Shown: positions 13,222-23,881 of the stretch, one piece after another | Layout of the letters: each line of letters starts with the position of its first letter | Numbering within the stretch: position 1 is the first letter of the stretch | Origin: Monilinia fructicola | Lineage: Eukaryota > Ascomycota > Leotiomycetes > Helotiales > Sclerotiniaceae | Assembly: GCA_008692225.1 (NCBI GenBank) | Contig: VICG01000004.1 | Location: 2,294,501-2,358,500 of the forward strand | Direction of reading: 5' to 3' | DNA: 64,000 nt | Program-made: the position numbers and the translations under genes | Notes under the pieces: model-generated | Told to the model about the DNA's origin: nothing | Database searches by the model: none | Seen by the model: the letters and a program-made list of their open reading frames with translations, nothing else

Positions 13222-13358
13222 CTACGACTACTACTACTACGACTACGACAACGACGACGACGACGACTACTATTACGTCTGCTACTACTATGACTACTAC
13301 TACGACGACTACTACTATTACCACCATTACCACTACTAACTAACTAACTAACTAATTA
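13222..13358. repeat. (ACN)n triplet tract followed by (TAAC)n
   Basis: About 110 nt of CTA/CGA triplets followed by TAAC tetranucleotides (about 13336-13358). Noncoding. Confidence 0.85.
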
Positions 13359-13944
13359 ACTAATACCTATGTATATGAAGAATAAAAGATCATGATATAC
13401 AAAAGATATAGTCAGTAATTACTTATCATATCAATCTTTCATATCCCGGTCATTCAAAAGCCTTCCTCGAAAAGGATCTGCAGAGCAAATCACTTTTCCA
13501 ATCAACACATCATTACCCAGGCATTGTTAGGTAAAAGATATCAATAACCAACTACAAGGCTACAACTCGGCCTCGTGCGTTCGGCGCCTTCCGATGAATG
13601 TTAGGACTTAGGATCAAGATACAACCTCTCATTACCATCATACCCGGTGGACTCCTGCAGATGCTTGAGCTTCTCCGTTCTCCTCGGCCAATATCTAACC
13701 TCATTGTCGCTAGAGCCATTTAGCGACTATACCCGAAATACATAAAAGAGGCCGAAGTCTCCTCAACTTCATCTGCTATCATTAATGTTCTTCTTGTTAA
13801 TCATACCATACTAACATACATCTCTCCCTCACGGTCAACAAGAGCACTAATCGAAATACTATTATTGCATAGAGCCTTTTGCATATACATCTGTTGCATC
13901 ATCTCGCTTTCTAGACAATTCAATTTCAAAATCAGGCATTCATC

Positions 13945-14963
13945 ATGGCATCAATAGCTTCAGCACGATATGGCAAGGACAACGTCCGAGTCTATAAAGT
14001 AGAGAGAGATGAGCAGAATGGAACTCAAACTGTCACGGAAATGACTGTCTGTGTATTACTGGAGGGTGCAATCGAGCCATCGTATGTTGCAAACCAATTA
14101 AATCTCTCTCCCAACTTTATAATTAACCATTCTTTAGCTATACCAAAGCCGATAACAGTGTGGTAGTGGCAACCGATTCTATGAAGAACACAGTTTATAT
14201 CAAAGCCAAAGAGCATCCAGTCACTCCACCTGAGCTCTTTGCTAGCATTCTCGGAACTCACTTTATCGATACCTATCCTCACCTTACCGCAGCCAACATC
14301 AAGGTCATCACTCACAGATGGACACGGATGACTATTGACGGCAAACCTCACCCACACTCATTCTATCGAGACGGTAACGAGACACGAAACGTTGAAGCCG
14401 TTGTCAAGAGAGGCCATGGTATCGATATCCGTAGCGGAATCGTTGGACTTACAGTTTTGAAGAGTACTGGCTCTCAATTCCACGGCTTCATTCGAGACGA
14501 GTTCACCACACTCCCTGAGGTTTGGGATAGAATCTTGTCGACCGATGTTGATTGTGGATGGGCCTGGAAAACATTTGCCGGTTTGGACGCTGTGAGAGAG
14601 GCCATTCCAAAATTCGACAAAGCCTTTGATGATGCCAGAAATATCACCATGAAGACATTTGCCGAGGAAAATAGCCCATCTGTACAAAACACCATGTATA
14701 AGATGTGTGGTTCTATTCTGGAAGCTGTCCCCGAAGTTGAAACTGTGGACTACTCCCTACCCAATAAGCATTATTTCGAAGTTGGTAAGTTTTACCCGGT
14801 ACTTTAGAAAGTATGCAATTTCTAACACTACCCCCCAGATCTCAGCTGGCACAAGGGTCTCAAGAACACCGGGAAGGACGCAGAAGTCTATGCTCCTCAA
14901 TCCGGACCAAATGGACTTATCAATGTTACCGTCAATAGAACCCCGGTCTCACCAAAGCTATAG
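13945..14963 (+). CDS. urate oxidase (uricase)
   Basis: Oxidises urate to 5-hydroxyisourate in purine catabolism, normally in peroxisomes. Exons 13945-14081, 14138-14784 and 14839-14963; 302 residues, the usual length. The tunnelling-fold signatures are present. The N-terminal YGKDNVRVYKVE carries the catalytic Lys (residue 11), the Thr of SYTKADNSVVVATDS crosses the first intron, and the His of DLSWHKG is in exon 3. KHYFEV and GKPHPHSF are also conserved. The start ATG gives the standard N-terminus. Unusually, the C-terminus reads VSPKL, not the SKL peroxisomal signal of most fungal uricases. No frame problem is seen. Confidence 0.97.
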
Positions 14964-15685
14964 ATTTAGCCTATATCATGATTTCATGATTGCATGGCAC
15001 CATCCACACTCAATGTATAGTGGAAAGGCGTTATGGTATCTTAGGTCTAGAGCGTTCAGGCGCATTTTGGGGACTTTGTATATAGAGTATGGCAGATACC
15101 AACGAAGCATGAAATTCAACTCAATTGTAGTTCAGTTTGTCTCTTCATGTATGATCTCGAATCATCTCTATGACCTTTCAAACAACCCGGACCCCTCGCT
15201 CTCTCAAAATCCATAAATATCTCCCACACTCCTTCCTTCCCCTTTCAACAACACATCATTATCCTCTCGAGCCTCTTGCCGCAATACAAATCCATCTCTA
15301 TCTCTCTTGATGATTTGTTCTATAACCACCATCACACATCAACAAACATGCTTGCTACAGAGATCTCAACCCTTTCATCGGCTACCACCACATTCATCCA
15401 TTCCCGTAGTTATCCGCCTCGAAAACTTAAGAGTCAAGTAAGAAAGATCTTATTTATACAGGACCTCGGAGTCGGAAGTAGCAATTATTATTTGGTTTTT
15501 TCTTGGAGATGTTTGGATCTTCAGAGATTGAGATTCTTCTCGTCATGTTATATATATATATATATAAATTGTTTCCCAATATGATTTCCCAATGTTTTTT
15601 GTCTCAAACGCACTCTTGTCTTGTCCCACTTATGATTCATTTCTGGTGTGCGTATTGGTGTGGTGTTTATATCTATGTTTATACT
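14964..15685. other. intergenic, uricase 3' flank
   Basis: CT-rich around 15190-15300 and a short (TA)n at 15549-15567. No recognisable gene. Confidence 0.6.
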
Positions 15686-15907
15686 TTATCGACTCTCTCT
15701 TTCTTTGAAGCTGCCGTGGAAATATTTCGCTCGTTCCCGTTCTGCACCCTTCGGACCATTTTTCTCCCTTCCCACCAACCAGAAGCCCAACGACAAAGTC
15801 GCCCGGATCCTCCCGTACACCCTGAGACTAATAGAATACACCCAGATGAACAGCGCAGAACAAAGCCAGATCACAAGAGTCAAGCCCACGAGGCTGACGG
15901 CATGCAT
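15686..15907 (-). CDS. possible small single-pass membrane protein
   Basis: I do not recognise this protein. The minus-strand frame from ATG 15907 to a stop at 15686 encodes 73 residues. A hydrophobic stretch near the N-terminus (VSLVGLTLVIWLCSALFIWV) is followed by a basic, hydrophilic tail, as in a small type II or tail-less membrane protein. A start ten codons upstream (15937) is also possible. Codon use looks gene-like, favouring GC at third positions. The complementary strand is also open, so this may be chance. No introns or paralogue are evident. Confidence 0.25.
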   Translation of the reverse strand: MHAVSLVGLTLVIWLCSALFIWVYSISLRVYGRIRATLSLGFWLVGREKNGPKGAERERAKYFHGSFKERESR

Positions 15908-16241
15908 GGTGGAGTATCTGACCTGGATCCCATGCACCGTAAGGCTTTTTCGGGATGCCTTTAACAGATGTATCTATTAGATGAGGCGCTCCTCGTATAG
16001 AGGTAGGGTATCCGCAGGGCGTTGCGCCTTGAAAATTTCGTGTTTGCGTCAGGCTTGATAATTTGGGTAAGCTTGCTTATATCATACCATCCATACCTTC
16101 CCCAGACCTTACCAACCCCTCTTCATTTTTTCATTCCTCTTCAAATACATTTCTCCAACCTTCCTGTTTGCAACGTGCATTTGATTTTGATTTATTTTTG
16201 ATCGCGCGGATTCTCGAGATAGGCTATAAATCAGCGTCACC

Positions 16242-17099
16242 ATGGAGGGCACAACATCGTACGTATTAATGGAATTATGCGGATGTGGAATTTTTTTCAT
16301 TTCAACACAGAGTTTGGCGCCTGATCGTGCTGATGGCATTTCATACGTATGATCAACGAGCAGGTGCTGGAATTCCGTCCAAACGTAATCATGGACCTGG
16401 ATCAACCTCACCTCCAGAATCCTGGACTTCTATAATCCGGATAGTTCTATCTCTGAATGTTTGAGATGAAGCTATATTTCCACCTGACGGGCCCGACTCC
16501 CGGAATCTTGGCCTTGGATCATCTGGGTATTTAATGGAAGCTGTATCTACTGTTCGCCGACTTGGATTTCTGGATGCTCAACATCTGCGCTTGTACGGGA
16601 TCTATAAATTATCAGAACACCCACTTCTGGAATGGAGAAAGTACTGCCCAGGTGCATATCACACTTATGAGTGCCAACTTTGGAACTCATGTTAGCTTGA
16701 TAAGCCACCAAAGGGCTCAATACGTTGTACGTCTTCCTAAACCTATTCTTCTCCTGGTATTTCCAAGCGTAGCCTTCCAAACTGGACCTTTTTTGTTTGC
16801 TTTAGATGTTATATGCAATTTCTCAATTTCCTTCATTCGTGATAGATATTTTTGGTTGGCGTCATAGCCTTCCTAACGGTCTTCAAGAAGAGTTTCTCGG
16901 TGATCTTGGTTTAGTTTCCAGGGGGGCTGTCGATTGGATACGGGTCTTCTATAGCTGCTTATGGCCATGAGCTGAGAGTTTCGTTTTCTGTAGATATCCG
17001 TCATGGAATCTAACTATCGGGCATGATGGTGCGTAATTATATCTAATGATTATGCAGCAATTACCACACTGACACTATGTGAACGGATAGCTTTTTCAG
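16242..17099 (+). other. unresolved, possibly decayed 5' part of the C2H2 gene
   Basis: An ATG in good context (CACCATGG) at 16242 is followed six codons later by a GTACGT donor. From 16391 one frame reads protein-like sequence (e.g. MDLDQPHLQNPGL, HFWNGESTAQ, SANFGTH) to 16867. It is interrupted by four in-frame stops between 16433 and about 16530. It could be a damaged exon, or several short exons I cannot join. Confidence 0.3.
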
Positions 17100-17987
17100 C
17101 TCTTGAGGGGCAGCTACACTTACAACCGAGACTTGAGCAACACAGAATTGCTTTCGAATCTGAATTGGTAGATCCCTGGAACAGTGACCAGTACAACGAG
17201 CACCGTGATCTGGGGGATCAGACAGTCTTGGATCCTTCTTATTGGATGGAGCAGTTGCCTTCAGGACGGTACGGCGTTTTCTCGTGTTCGAACTTCCATG
17301 TGTCAAATGGCCATTCCAATCTTAAGATCAGATTACGCCCAGTTCTACAAAATTGACCACGTTCTAATATGCATCAGAAATAACAGTGTCCAAGATTCCC
17401 CGTCAAGACTCTCATCTTCTCCGCAAGAGAGCGCAGCTCAAACTGCACACCGACAACAAGTTCCGCTCAAGTAAGCCATTCCATCTTGAATGAAACCGAG
17501 AGAAGACTAATATCTCCGGGGACAACCCCCCACTAGCGACCAGCGCATCCACAAATGCACAACACCAAGTTGTAACACCCTCGGCTTCAAGAAGCTAGCC
17601 GACCTTCGACGCCACCAACGTTCTCACGAGGGGCCTCGATTTTTCTGCTCCGTGGCCAGCTGCAAAGCACACACAAGGGGATTCAAGCGCAAAGACAATC
17701 TCACAGAGCACCACAAACGAATTCATGGTATCAATCCCAGCGTTGCTGCGTCTACTCTCAAGGGCACAACGCAGGATACTCAAGCGGTGTCAACAATGGG
17801 GGAAGTGAGGGAGAAATCAGTTCTCGCTGTGATCTCGACAGAGATGAAAAATGGCTCTGATATCAATGCCCCGGCGAAGGACTTCTTGCAGGCGAAACTC
17901 GCGGAGCTATATGCATCACGGGAGAGATTTATCGCAGAGAAAGATGAAGAGATTAGAGCTGTGGAGATTACATTGTCTTTGATGTAG
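17100..17987 (+). CDS. C2H2 zinc-finger protein, C-terminal part (5' exons unresolved)
   Basis: Probable nuclear DNA-binding protein of the fungal two-finger type. Best exon chain: 17100-17268, 17378-17470 and 17537-17987, with consistent phases. The last exon has two clear fingers: C-x4-C-x12-H-x3-H (CTTPSC ... LADLRRHQRSH) and C-x4-C-x15-H-x4-H (CSVASC ... NLTEHHKRIH). A Ser/Thr linker and a C-terminal predicted coiled coil (AKLAELYASRERFIAEKDEE) follow, with the stop at 17985-17987. The preceding exon encodes acidic, aromatic-containing sequence (LVDPWNSDQYNEH). The true start lies upstream. Its target and role cannot be told from the sequence. Confidence 0.6.
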
Positions 17988-18710
17988 ACTCTGGCATTGA
18001 AGATAGAAGTTGGCAAAGGGAACAACAAACAGGTCGGTTTATGGTTTGAGTTTTTGCACATGGAGTTTGTTCTCAAGGGAAGCTGTGCCGTTGGATGAGT
18101 TGAATGAATTTAACATTAGCAGCATAAGAGAAAATGAGTGAAAATTGGGGATTCGATGACGTGAGGTTTAATGATAGTGCGGAAAACGCTGCAAATAATG
18201 TCTTATATGATGATCCAAACCGACCTCACCGCACTCAACCAATATCGTGGCGAAAGGCCCAACCTTATAGCTTCCAAGTCAACAATGCTCATCTTATCTG
18301 GCATTTCTAGCGAACTGGCAATATTTGGAGGCTATAGTCCAGAATGTTCATGCTCTATCATGTTGAGGAATTTAGAAAATCTTCAAAGACCTGGAATGCT
18401 GAAAATCTAGGGGCCACATATTACTTGTACCTGATTTCACTTGAATCATACCAACAATGATCTGAATCCCCCTTCCTCACTCCAGCGGCCACTCGGCAAA
18501 TGGTTCAGAGAAGCATGGAATGAATATCAGCATCCTCGTGCAATATACAGCGCCAAGTCATAGCTTCATAATGTGTGTTTTGTCTGATATACAGTGTCCT
18601 TATACACCCATCCCATGCACCCTATGCGTATTATACACACTCAATCACATTCCCAATAGTCGTCCTTCTCACACTCCAATCATCATATATTCATTCTCTC
18701 CCCCAAGTCC
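17988..18710. other. intergenic, convergent C2H2 and uL13m genes
   Basis: 3' flanks only. No recognisable gene or repeat. Confidence 0.6.
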
Positions 18711-19388
18711 TCAAGCTTTAATTCCTCCAATCTTCTCCTTCCCCCAGCCCTCATCAGGCATCAAGTCCCTCCTCACCCCCTCAAACCTAACCAAATTCTC
18801 CTTGTACGGATGCGCCGCGCCCTCAAACGCCTTCAACCTCCCCAACCTACCATCCCTCAAGCGATTCTTCGGCAACATCCCACTAACCGCCTTTCTCAGC
18901 ACCTCGGCCCCTCCAAACCTCGCCATCAGCCCCTCCATGTTGATTTCCTTCAGACTTCCGGGTCGCGTGTTGTGACGATAGTACTTCTTCTGGTACATCT
19001 TCTTGCCCGTGGTGTGCAGATGCGCGCAGTTGGTTACGACGACGTAGTCGCCGCAGTCGGTCGAGGGGTCCCAGATCGGCTTGTGCTTTCCCATGAGGAG
19101 GGTCGCGATGCGGGAGGCGAGGCGGCCGAGGGGCGGTGGGGTGATTTGGGCTGTGACGGAGGGGGGGGAGGAGGGTGTTGGGCGGGGACGGAGGGTGGAG
19201 AGGGGGATGTGGGGGGTGCTGGCGGAGATGTGGTGCCAGGTGCGGGAGTAGGCTAGTTTTGTCTAAGGGTTTGTGTTAGGTATGGGGTTGGAAGGATCGT
19301 GTCTTTCCTCTGCTTTGAACATGCGTGCATGCGGAAGGTGGGGAGTGAAGAGAGTGAGAGGGCTTACGAATCCATTTGTTTGCGACAT
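18711..19388 (-). CDS. mitochondrial large-subunit ribosomal protein uL13m
   Basis: Component of the mitochondrial 54S subunit (yeast MRPL23 family). The minus-strand exons are 19388-19368 (seven codons, MSQTNGF) and 19262-18711, giving 190 residues. The uL13 core is clear: LGRLASRIATLLMGKHKP, DYVVVTNCAHLHTTGKK, KYYRHNTRPGSLKEI and AVSGMLPKNRLRDGRLGRLK. A Pro/Thr-rich insertion (about residues 25-45) precedes the core. The donor GTAAGC and acceptor TTAG are good, and the tiny first exon was chosen because it supplies the only in-frame ATG before the core. It is divergent from CCS1, 341 bp away. GC content of the 5' half is higher than its surroundings. Confidence 0.93.
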
Positions 19389-19729
19389 CGTGAGGGATTG
19401 CAGGCACAGTGGCCGGTACTAGTGACGATGCGCGGGGAAATTGCACACTGGTAGCTGAAGAATGAACTCGTCGTCGTTACACTTGAGCCTTGAAGTCAGT
19501 TGTGATTCTAGATGCCAAGACATTTTTTCTTGAGGGCGTTACTGGGGTTTGATTGGTTGAAGCCTTTGGCGAGGCTTCCGAGGCTGGATTTCAAAGCATT
19601 CATTCTTGCCCCACGTTTGATGGAGATGTTGTAGTTACAACTTGACTCATATCGACTCTGTTCCTATCTGTTTTTCTATTACTCTCAGAAAATTCAAGCA
19701 AGAGGTTCTGCGTGTATTAACTCCTCAAA
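19389..19729. promoter_or_regulatory. bidirectional promoter interval, uL13m / CCS1
   Basis: The 341 bp between two divergent start codons must contain both promoters. No specific element can be named by eye. Confidence 0.5.
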
Positions 19730-20721
19730 ATGGCCATCACGACTCCATTCCAGGTCCGCATTCCCCTCGATCCCAATCACGTGCATCGAAATTGTATTTG
19801 AATGATCACTGATGAAGAATAGACACAATTTGCTGTGCCCATGACGTGTGAAGCATGCATAAAAGATATTCAAGGGTCGTTGTTCAAACTGGGTGGGATA
19901 CAAAAAGTTGAAGCAAGTCTCAAGGATCAGCTTGTTACCATTGAAGGAACGAGTAAGTTCGTGACTTTTACCCCGCCAAGAGTACTTTGGAGGATTTGGG
20001 AACTGTTACTGATGTGAGGGCTTAGCTGCACCTTCGGAGATCGTAAGGGCAATTGAGGAGACGGGGCGAGATGCGATACTGAGGGGCTCGGGAGCAACTG
20101 ATGGTATGTTTGTTTGTTCGTCACCTTTGAGCTGGACTTTCGTAGTGTTCATTCTGCTATATCTGCAACAATGTTATTTGATGACGGGGTGTTTTGGCAT
20201 GTTTGTCTGAGAAGTTTATAGGAGCGGCTGTGTGTATTCTTGAGACACATGATACGACAGTATCGGACAAAGTGCGTGGGTTGGTGAGGATGGTGCAGGT
20301 ATCTCCTACATTGACGTTGGTCGATTTGACGATTCGCGGGTTGCAAGAGGGGAGGTATTGGGCTACTGTTAGAGAAACTGGGGATATTTCTAACGGGGCG
20401 ATATCTACGGCGGGTTTATGGAAGGGGGATGGTGAGGGTACACTCAAGGGAGTGTTTGGTACCGTGAGTGTAGGGAAGAATGGTATGGGAAGTGTGTTTT
20501 TGGATAAGCCAATTCAGATATGGGAGATGATTGGGAGGGGGATGGTGGTGTCGAAACAACATGAGGGAGACAGGAAGTTTGAGAAGAATGATGAGAATAC
20601 CCTCGTGGGGGTAATTGCACGAAGTGCGGGTGTATGGGACAATGACAAGACTGTATGTTCTTGCTCGGGCAAGACACTGTGGGAGGAAAGGAAGGATGAG
20701 GTTAGCAAAGGTATGCTCTGA
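19730..20721 (+). CDS. CCS1: copper chaperone for Cu/Zn superoxide dismutase
   Basis: Loads copper into SOD1 and forms its disulfide, in the cytosol and mitochondrial intermembrane space. Exons 19730-19753, 19823-19952, 20026-20103 and 20222-20721; 243 residues. Domain I is a heavy-metal-associated fold with the MxCxxC site (MTCEAC, Cys17 and Cys20). Domain II is SOD-like (residues ~80-215: VRGLVRMVQVS, GDISNGA, TLKGVFGTVSV) but lacks the copper-binding histidine set of SOD1, as expected for a chaperone. Domain III carries the C-x-C transfer motif (VCSCSGKTLWEE). Intron phases agree at all four junctions, and family length is normal. Confidence 0.95.
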
Positions 20722-23700
20722 TCATATATCAGGTGATGGTACAAGAAATGATATGATAGCATGATCCTATTTTTATGCTTAAGAGGATCAATTCTTCCCC
20801 GCGCGATTTGAGAGCTTACGTACTTTCCATGTGAAAACGGACCGTGGCTAACTAAATAATCTGAAAGAAGAAACCAAGAAAAAATGGAGGAGCGTTTGAC
20901 AAAGTTACTAAGTGTCTATCAAACCTTACGGAGGAATATTATTAAGAGTAGATACGCTTCTGCTGTCAAACATTGAGTAGTTGAGCGTTTCAAATCTGTC
21001 ATCTGCCGGGTGATGATTCCTACTTTCCTATATCATCTCGATTACTTGTAGATTATGATCATATTATCCAGCATAAAGGAGATTGCTGCAAGCCTAAACC
21101 ATGCACGTCTAAGTCGTAAATCGTAGCCCTACCTTAAGCCAACATGTATGGTGATCTCATATGAACCTCTTCATCGTGCAAAACGTTGGATTCTCGAAAG
21201 AGACTTGGTGGATTTCAGTCCGTGTTTGGAGTATCGCAGAATATGCCTTCCTCTTCATAGTGTCGGCTTCTGCATCTAATGTCGGAGATATTCATTTTGT
21301 TTGACCTACCCATCAGCTAGACTGCCTTCACAGTTGAGACGAAGAAAAAAACATAGTGCTTTGATTGTATGCTCGGCATCATGCAAACATATTTGATCGT
21401 AATAATCATCATCTAATAAAGTCTGATGTGTTCATGATATATATTTTTGTTTTTTTTTCCCTTTTTGCTCTGTGGTTTTCAAATGTGCACTGGATTCTCA
21501 AACAAGACGAGGTTGAAGCGAGTTTCGTCCCATCGCCGTGTCTTCCCCTGAGACTCGCCAAGCTTCCTGCGCTCAGTTCAGTGCTTATCCGATATCCGAT
21601 AAAGTGCCGTAAAGTTATTTGGTGTCTTTCTTGTTGGAATTGTCATGAGAATTTGAGGGGAAGAATGAAGGTGAGATAGGTGATATTTTTGTCTTCGGAG
21701 TGAGTTACTGAAATAGAGGACAAGGTACTTCTTGGTCTCTTGGGTGTTGGCTCGATTTGCATGGCGTGGATAAGTATAGAACCCTATGTATGGGAAACGG
21801 TGCAATTACCAAATCGATCAGTTCTGAGAGGTAAATCCCCAGTAAAAATCAAAAATAACTTGCCAACTCGAACTCTTCCAATAATACAACTGAGTAAAGA
21901 AATAATTCCGCTGGGCATGAAGCTATTCAACGTTACATGATATCATAAGACCTATACCTATATATAATGTCGAATGAAATGTCCAAGTATCAACAACAGA
22001 GACTATTGAATCGATCCCGCTGCAAGCAAGGCTATCACAATCACCAGCGATAGTTTGCGAATGTGATTCCATGAAGTCGAACTCGAGAAACTCCACCGAC
22101 TCATCACATACGGAGTAGAAGAGAAATCGTGGACTGATGAAAGCCAAAAGGAGTGCACGGACAAGTAAATATTTACGCGCCCATGGAACAAAAGATGATA
22201 GAAAATGTTCTCTTGACCATCCAATCGGCATGGTATAGGGGATCTTGGAACACTTGCTGCTTTGAACTAGCATCAAGCGAACCTCATCCAGGTTTCAATA
22301 TGTGGCAACCAACATTTCATATTCACCAATCATTTTGACTATTCGGGGGAATCAAAGTAAGTAGGTTTGCTGGTGGCTTGGACCATTAGTTATGATGTTT
22401 GTACTCCGTATGAGAGCATGTCAATCCTTGTCTACACGTTCGATCCACTCTTGAACATCCCGCGCGATCTTTTAAAGTATATCCTGAGAGTGTACGGAGT
22501 ACATACGATGCTTCAATGTTGCAACAGCAGATTATTACACTGAAAACCTACAGGCAAGACACGGCAAGGCGAGGCAAGGCGAAGCGAGGCAAAATGGTTT
22601 GCTGCGGGCTAGCCCGATAAATGGTAAGATATATAGATAGATGTTGAAGCAGCAACTGACAAGGGGGATTTGAGCAATGGGTTGGAATTTGCACTCGAGC
22701 TCGGCAAGGTAGATTGGGAAATTGTAAGAGTACATCATCATAGCTATGTAATACGCTCGCTGTGTTCCATGTATGAATAGGTGAGTACCTCTCCGTATCA
22801 ACGGCCCTTGACCCTTGAGCCACATCTATATCTGATCCCAATTCTCTGTATATAACATGGAAATAACAATTCGAGTGCATGAACCTCCTCTGCTCGATCT
22901 ACTTCCTAAATACTTTTTCCTACATATATCCTCCGTACTATCCGTAGCCCCGTTCGACACAATACGTCGATTAGTTGCCGTGGATCATGTCTGATTAGCA
23001 GGGAGTATCTCGACTAGGGGACCCCTCAACATCCACTTTTTGGTATCACTGCACCATTAGACTCTATCAGCCCACGCAGCCCACGCAACCCTCAAGAATC
23101 CCAAGCATTCAAACCTTGTCAAACCATCCATTTTGAACCTTTTCATGTTCAGATCCAGAAGAACATCTAGGGCGCTACTCGGACATTGAATCTCTTTTCA
23201 CACCCACTCATCTTCTTCCATTCGTTGCAAGAGCGCTGCTAGCCAGCGATTGTACCTTACATTTCCAACACAATTTGTTCTGCTTCTTGCATACATCCAC
23301 TCCCTTGTCTATGCATGTTTTTGCACATAATCCGTATCTTGTTCTATTCGGATTCAAATTCAAGTCCAAATCCCAACATCAATAATCTTTCAATACAGCA
23401 TCCAAGTTCAATCACGAGAACGGAAAATCTTGGAATCAGTCTCCACGTCCCTTCGAGGTGCCGAATGATTATTCCCCACCAGCCCACTACTACTACTGTA
23501 CGATCAACAATCAACAATCAACACTAATTAATAGCGACGGGAGGGACCCGAAAGCGAATCCTACGAAGGGTACCAGGACTTGTACATGATCTCTTAAATT
23601 ATATACTCTTGAAAATAATCTCAACCACTCGACACTAGAGCTCCCATCGCTGGACGGTTCCGAGTATACTTTAATACAGAAACTACTTGCATCAGAGCGA

Positions 23701-23881
23701 AGGAACATAAGCATACGCAAAGGGATACCGACCATTAGAGATAACTTCGCACAACATACGAGTATTGCAACACGACATAAGAATTTCCTCCGCCGCTTTA
23801 CAGCTGGTCGCTCACGAAGGCGACCAGCCCGGAACGAAAGAATATTTCACGGACATATAATATTTGAGAGAGAAAAAGCAT
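20722..23881. other. 3.2-kb gene-poor interval
   Basis: No frame has a recognisable domain or convincing splice structure. A short purine-rich GGCAAGGCGA-type repeat lies at 22555-22590. The last ~700 bp, with CT- and AC-rich patches, is the presumed NoxR promoter and leader. Confidence 0.6.

Larger units (their letters stand above)
11031..13944. other. gene-free interval, AT-rich then repeat-rich
   Basis: No supported gene. 11031-11300 is the Rictor 5' flank. 11560-12180 is very AT-rich. 12.4-13.4 kb is a chain of simple repeats. 13.5-13.9 kb is the presumed uricase promoter and leader, of ordinary composition and ending in a CT-rich stretch. Confidence 0.75.

Noticed and set aside
20194..23527. 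Several 60-110-codon frames between CCS1 and NoxR
   Set aside because: No domain, signal peptide or coherent splice pattern; consistent with chance frames.
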